From Natrarchaeobaculum aegyptiacum (GTDB taxonomy: Archaea; Halobacteriota; Halobacteria; Halobacteriales; Natrialbaceae): a stretch of 64,000 nt of DNA. Positions 61,500-64,000 of this stretch are shown piece after piece. The position numbers were made by a program, and so were the translations under genes. The stretch's first letter is position 1. Every line of letters begins with the position of its first letter. The DNA lies in the NCBI RefSeq assembly GCF_002156705.1, contig NZ_CP019893.1, positions 1,426,001 to 1,490,000 of the forward strand, written 5' to 3'. The notes under the pieces are model-generated. The model was not told the DNA's origin and searched no databases. It saw only the letters and a program-made list of their open reading frames with translations.

Positions 61500-61982
61500 T
61501 CACAGCTCGAGGGTGTACACCGCCTCGGTGTGCGTCTCGTCGCCGAGTTCGACCTCGGCCTCGTCGGTCTGCTCGAACCCGAGATCCTCGTAGAACTCGC
61601 GGCTCGCGTCGTTGGACTCGAGGTCGATCGCACGCATTCGATTCATGTGGAAGTCTTCCAGGTCCTCGCGCAGGCGTTCGTGAAGTGCCGTGCCGATCCC
61701 CTCACCCTGGTGGTCGGGGTGGACGTACATCCGGAGAACGTCACCTTCGTCCTCGCTGACGACGCCGTGGGTGAAGCCGACGAGTTCGCCGTCGCGCTCG
61801 GCGACGAGGACGGCCGTCCCCGGCCTCTCGAGGGCCTGCTCGAACGGCTCGTCGCCGTACCAGTCGTCGATGATCTCGTCGATCAGGTCCGACTCGAGCT
61901 CGTCGTAGGTGTCGTGCCAGGCGTCGCGAGCGACGGCCCGGATTCGGTCGCAGTCGTCGACGGTGGCTGGTCGGATCTCCAT
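61500..61982 (-). CDS. GNAT-family N-acetyltransferase (paralogue of 62638)
   Basis: A 160-residue GNAT with VLRMYVHPDHQGEGIGTALH as the acetyl-CoA loop and ASREFYEDLGFEQTDEAEV near the end. It is closely similar to the protein at 62638-63114, with a shared EIRPAT-type start, WHxTYDELES and the identical RMYVHPDHQGEGIGT. The acceptor is unknown. Start at ATG 61982. Confidence 0.88.
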   Translation of the reverse strand: MEIRPATVDDCDRIRAVARDAWHDTYDELESDLIDEIIDDWYGDEPFEQALERPGTAVLVAERDGELVGFTHGVVSEDEGDVLRMYVHPDHQGEGIGTALHERLREDLEDFHMNRMRAIDLESNDASREFYEDLGFEQTDEAEVELGDETHTEAVYTLEL

Positions 61983-62126
61983 GCGCGCGAGTACGTAGTC
62001 GAGTGCGAAAATGGTTCCACCGACCCATGTCGGCACGGTCGTCTCAGCTGCGGTGTCCACCTCACCACAGGCAAAACGAAGCTTTCGAGCTGAATATTCA
62101 AGAGGCGGGCCTGCGAACGGTGACCG

Positions 62127-62567
62127 ATGAACGCGGTTCGCGAGGCGACGAGTCGGTCCACCTCGGCCACGAGGGAGCGCCTCGCGCTCCACACGGCCGC
62201 CGGCCTGACGGTCACGGCGGTCGGGATCGTCGCCTACCAGGTGCTTACCGTCGGCTACGGCGACAGTTCGCCCGTGTCGGTCGGGCTAGGACTCGGTCTC
62301 CTCGCACTCTCACTCACCGCCGGTGTCACGCGTCGACTCTGGCTCGTCGCTGCCGGGTACCTCGCGGCGATTCCGCTGTTACTGCTGTTCGCCGTCGGGT
62401 TGATGATCCCGATGGGAGACCCGACCCCGCCGCCGTGGGTGATAGACGCCTGGTGGCTCTCCATCGTCGTCATGGTCGCCGGCATCGCCGTCGCCATGCT
62501 CGCGATCAGCTACCACGTGGCCGTCAGGCTCGTCGACTACCGGAGCCGGACCGCGCAGGCCAGATGA
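62127..62567 (+). CDS. Small integral membrane protein with four predicted helices
   Basis: A 146-residue protein with four hydrophobic segments: LHTAAGLTVTAVGIVAYQVL, VGLGLGLLALSLTAGV, LVAAGYLAAIPLLLLFAVGL and LSIVVMVAGIAVAMLAISYH. It has a short basic N-terminus. I see no family motif. It lies between the two paralogous GNAT genes but on the opposite strand. Confidence 0.7.
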   Translation: MNAVREATSRSTSATRERLALHTAAGLTVTAVGIVAYQVLTVGYGDSSPVSVGLGLGLLALSLTAGVTRRLWLVAAGYLAAIPLLLLFAVGLMIPMGDPTPPPWVIDAWWLSIVVMVAGIAVAMLAISYHVAVRLVDYRSRTAQAR

Positions 62568-62637
62568 GTCGCGCTGGCTCGAGCACCGCTCTCGAGCCGC
62601 GAGGCGGCAGTGTCCACGCTACGCCGCGACGAATCGC

Positions 62638-63114
62638 TCAGAGCTCGAGTGCGTACACCGCCTCGTCGTAGGACTCGCCGTCGATGACGACCTCACCACT
62701 GTCGGCGCGTTCGAAACCCAGTCCCTCGTAGAATCGGCGGCTCGCATCGTTGAACGCGAAGTCGAGCGCGCGAACCTCGTCGACGTCGTGGGCCTCGAGT
62801 TCCGCGAGCAGTCGCTCGTGTAACTCGGTACCGATCCCCTCACCCTGGTGGTCTGGGTGGACGTACATCCGGAGGACGTCCGCGCGCTCGCCCTGGGCGA
62901 CCGCGTGGGTGAAGCCGACGATCTCCCCACCGCGTTCGGCGACGAGGACGACGGTCCCGGGGGCCTCGAGGGGCATCGAGTCGTCGGTGTACCAGTCGTC
63001 GACCGTCCGGTCTATCACTTCCGACTCGAGTTCGTCGTAGGTGGCGTGCCAGGTCTCCCGGGCGATAGCTTTGATCGCGTCGAAGTCGTCCGCCGCCGCA
63101 GATCGAACGGTCAT
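62638..63114 (-). CDS. GNAT-family N-acetyltransferase (paralogue of 61500)
   Basis: A 158-residue GNAT. It aligns along its whole length with the protein at 61500-61982 (WHATYDELESEVID, VLRMYVHPDHQGEGIGTELH, ASRRFYEGLGF, YDEAVYALEL). The pair is probably a tandem duplication split by, or moved around, the membrane protein gene. The acceptor is unknown. Confidence 0.88.
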   Translation of the reverse strand: MTVRSAAADDFDAIKAIARETWHATYDELESEVIDRTVDDWYTDDSMPLEAPGTVVLVAERGGEIVGFTHAVAQGERADVLRMYVHPDHQGEGIGTELHERLLAELEAHDVDEVRALDFAFNDASRRFYEGLGFERADSGEVVIDGESYDEAVYALEL

Positions 63115-63196
63115 GCTCCCACCTTGTCAGGGGAACGATAAAGTGACTTCGCCCGACAGATCGTCGCCCCGGCTCGAACGTCGCGAACCCGTCTCC

Positions 63197-63493
63197 TCAC
63201 GTCCGCACCTCGAAGCCGCGGTCCCGGAGCAGGGCCGGGACGCGGTCCTGGTGGTCTCCTTGCAACTCGATTCGTCCCGAATCGACCGTCCCGCCCGTCC
63301 CGAGTGACTGCTTTAGCTCCGAGGCGAGTGACTCGACCTCGCTGTGCTCGAGGTCGAACCCCTCGACGATCGTCACCGGCTTGCCGTACCGGCGGCTCTC
63401 CATCCGGATCGAGAGAACCTGCTGGGCGGTCTCGAGGTCGTGCTGGCTGTCGAGTTCCGCGAGGAGGTCCTCTAAGTCGTCGTCGCTGGACAT
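63197..63493 (-). CDS. Translation initiation factor aSUI1 (archaeal eIF1 homologue)
   Basis: A 98-residue SUI1-family protein. An acidic N-terminal helix region is followed by SIRMESRRYGKPVTIVEGFD, the SUI1 strand pattern, then ELKQSLGTGGTVDSGRIELQ and VPALLRDRGF. aIF1 binds the small ribosomal subunit and checks start-codon choice. Start at ATG 63493. Confidence 0.9.
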   Translation of the reverse strand: MSSDDDLEDLLAELDSQHDLETAQQVLSIRMESRRYGKPVTIVEGFDLEHSEVESLASELKQSLGTGGTVDSGRIELQGDHQDRVPALLRDRGFEVRT

Positions 63494-63572
63494 GGGTGAG
63501 AGTCGGTCACACGCCGGGGTGAGGACACACCTTGCGCTCGCCGGTCGGCTGTATTCGCACTGGAGACACCGG

Positions 63573-64000
63573 CTAGTCGCGGTCGGTATACGCTCGCCAG
63601 TCACCCGACGTGACGACCGGTGCGTTCTCGACGTCCCGGTTGTAAACGTAGGTCCAGGCGTCGACAGGCGGCTCCTCAAGGCGAACCAGCTGGCGGACGT
63701 ACAGCGATCCCGCTGGATTCGCCGGAGAGTAGCCTTCGTAGGCGTCCAGCTCGTGAACGACGGTCTCGTCGTCGACGCGGTACAGTTCGCCGGTGACGAG
63801 AGTGTCGCTACGGTCGGCGTCGGGCGCACCGTCGTCAGTGGTACTCCCCTCGGCGTCTCTCACCTCGGGCTCGAGAACCAGCCCCGGGTACTCACCGAGG
63901 TCGTAGAGGAGGCCCTCGAGTGTGCACTCGCCGACGTAGGTCAGGCGGTCCTCGAGGCCGAATTCGACGTATTTCTCGGAGCCGCGTCTGAGCGTCCCGT
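63573..64000 (-). CDS. Gamma-glutamylcyclotransferase-like (GGCT/AIG2 family) protein, N-terminus beyond the window
   Basis: Open to the right edge. Reading leftward from 64000 gives GTLRRGSEKYVEFG (the family's YGTLR opening), then LTYVGECTLEGLLYDLGEYP and VHELDAYEGYSPANP with the conserved Glu of the active site. The family cyclises gamma-glutamyl or similar groups, or acts on related small substrates. A Thr/Asp-rich insert (residues around EGSTTDDGAPDADRSD) separates the two halves, which is not usual. The true start is not in the window. Confidence 0.85.
   Translation of the reverse strand, partial: GTLRRGSEKYVEFGLEDRLTYVGECTLEGLLYDLGEYPGLVLEPEVRDAEGSTTDDGAPDADRSDTLVTGELYRVDDETVVHELDAYEGYSPANPAGSLYVRQLVRLEEPPVDAWTYVYNRDVENAPVVTSGDWRAYTDRD

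Overview
The window is chromosomal DNA of a halophilic archaeon (class Halobacteria, perhaps the Natrialbales; the genus cannot be fixed by eye). The evidence is high GC, strongly acidic predicted proteins, archaeal TATA boxes about 25-35 bases upstream of many start codons (leaderless or nearly leaderless transcripts), Tat-type lipoprotein signals, an MCM replicative helicase and an aSUI1 initiation factor, next to bacterial-type LigA and UvrB. About 53 protein genes are supported. I see no rRNA, tRNA or CRISPR.

Layout. 1-4.9 kb: a cut-off HtrA-like protease, a DAO-family FAD oxidoreductase, an Hsp20 chaperone and an aldehyde dehydrogenase. 5.5-14.1 kb: acyl-CoA (beta-oxidation type) enzymes, mostly single genes with their own promoters: two acyl-CoA dehydrogenases, enoyl-CoA hydratase, alpha/beta hydrolase, MaoC hydratase, SDR dehydrogenase, acyl-CoA ligase and a VOC epimerase-like protein. 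14.2-25.4 kb: two complete branched-chain-type (Liv) ABC importer operons with a PaaG-like isomerase between them. 25.5-29.2 kb: a two-subunit CoA-transferase and an aryl (benzoate-type) CoA ligase. 30.1-33.6 kb: a phenylacetyl-CoA epoxidase locus in the order paaA, paaD N-domain, paaB, paaC, paaD zinc domain, with a stand-alone 2Fe-2S ferredoxin gene divergent from it and no PaaE. 33.8-39.4 kb: an enoyl-CoA hydratase, then an overlapping leftward operon of a possible RHH protein, a UbiD decarboxylase, a UbiD-like protein that seems to lack the active site, and an MBL-fold hydrolase. 40-48.2 kb: GNAT, UspA, a PaaG-like isomerase, an AOR-like protein without cluster cysteines coupled to YqeC, a HhH-like protein and a formate dehydrogenase catalytic subunit. 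48.7-64 kb: mainly genome maintenance and unrelated genes (LigA, intein-containing MCM, UvrB, secreted lipoproteins, GNATs, aSUI1, a partial GGCT).

Inferred theme: uptake of organic or aromatic acids by two ABC importers, activation by CoA ligases or the CoA-transferase, side-chain beta-oxidation, and aerobic ring attack by a PaaABC-type epoxidase, with a UbiD decarboxylase feeding in another aromatic acid. The substrate is not determined.

The most unusual signals are: (i) a PaaD divided into two separate genes; (ii) a catalytic plus degenerate UbiD pair coupled to an unknown protein; (iii) an AOR homologue without its 4Fe-4S ligands; (iv) two families of repeated dyads (TTACR-N3-GTAC-N3-YGTAA and GTATAC-N7-GTATAC) found by eye only in the intergenic DNA of the aromatic region, several of them in an 876-base stretch between convergent genes; (v) a ~320-base hairpin-rich repeat present twice in opposite orientation; (vi) an MCM intein carrying both a homing endonuclease and an HTH.
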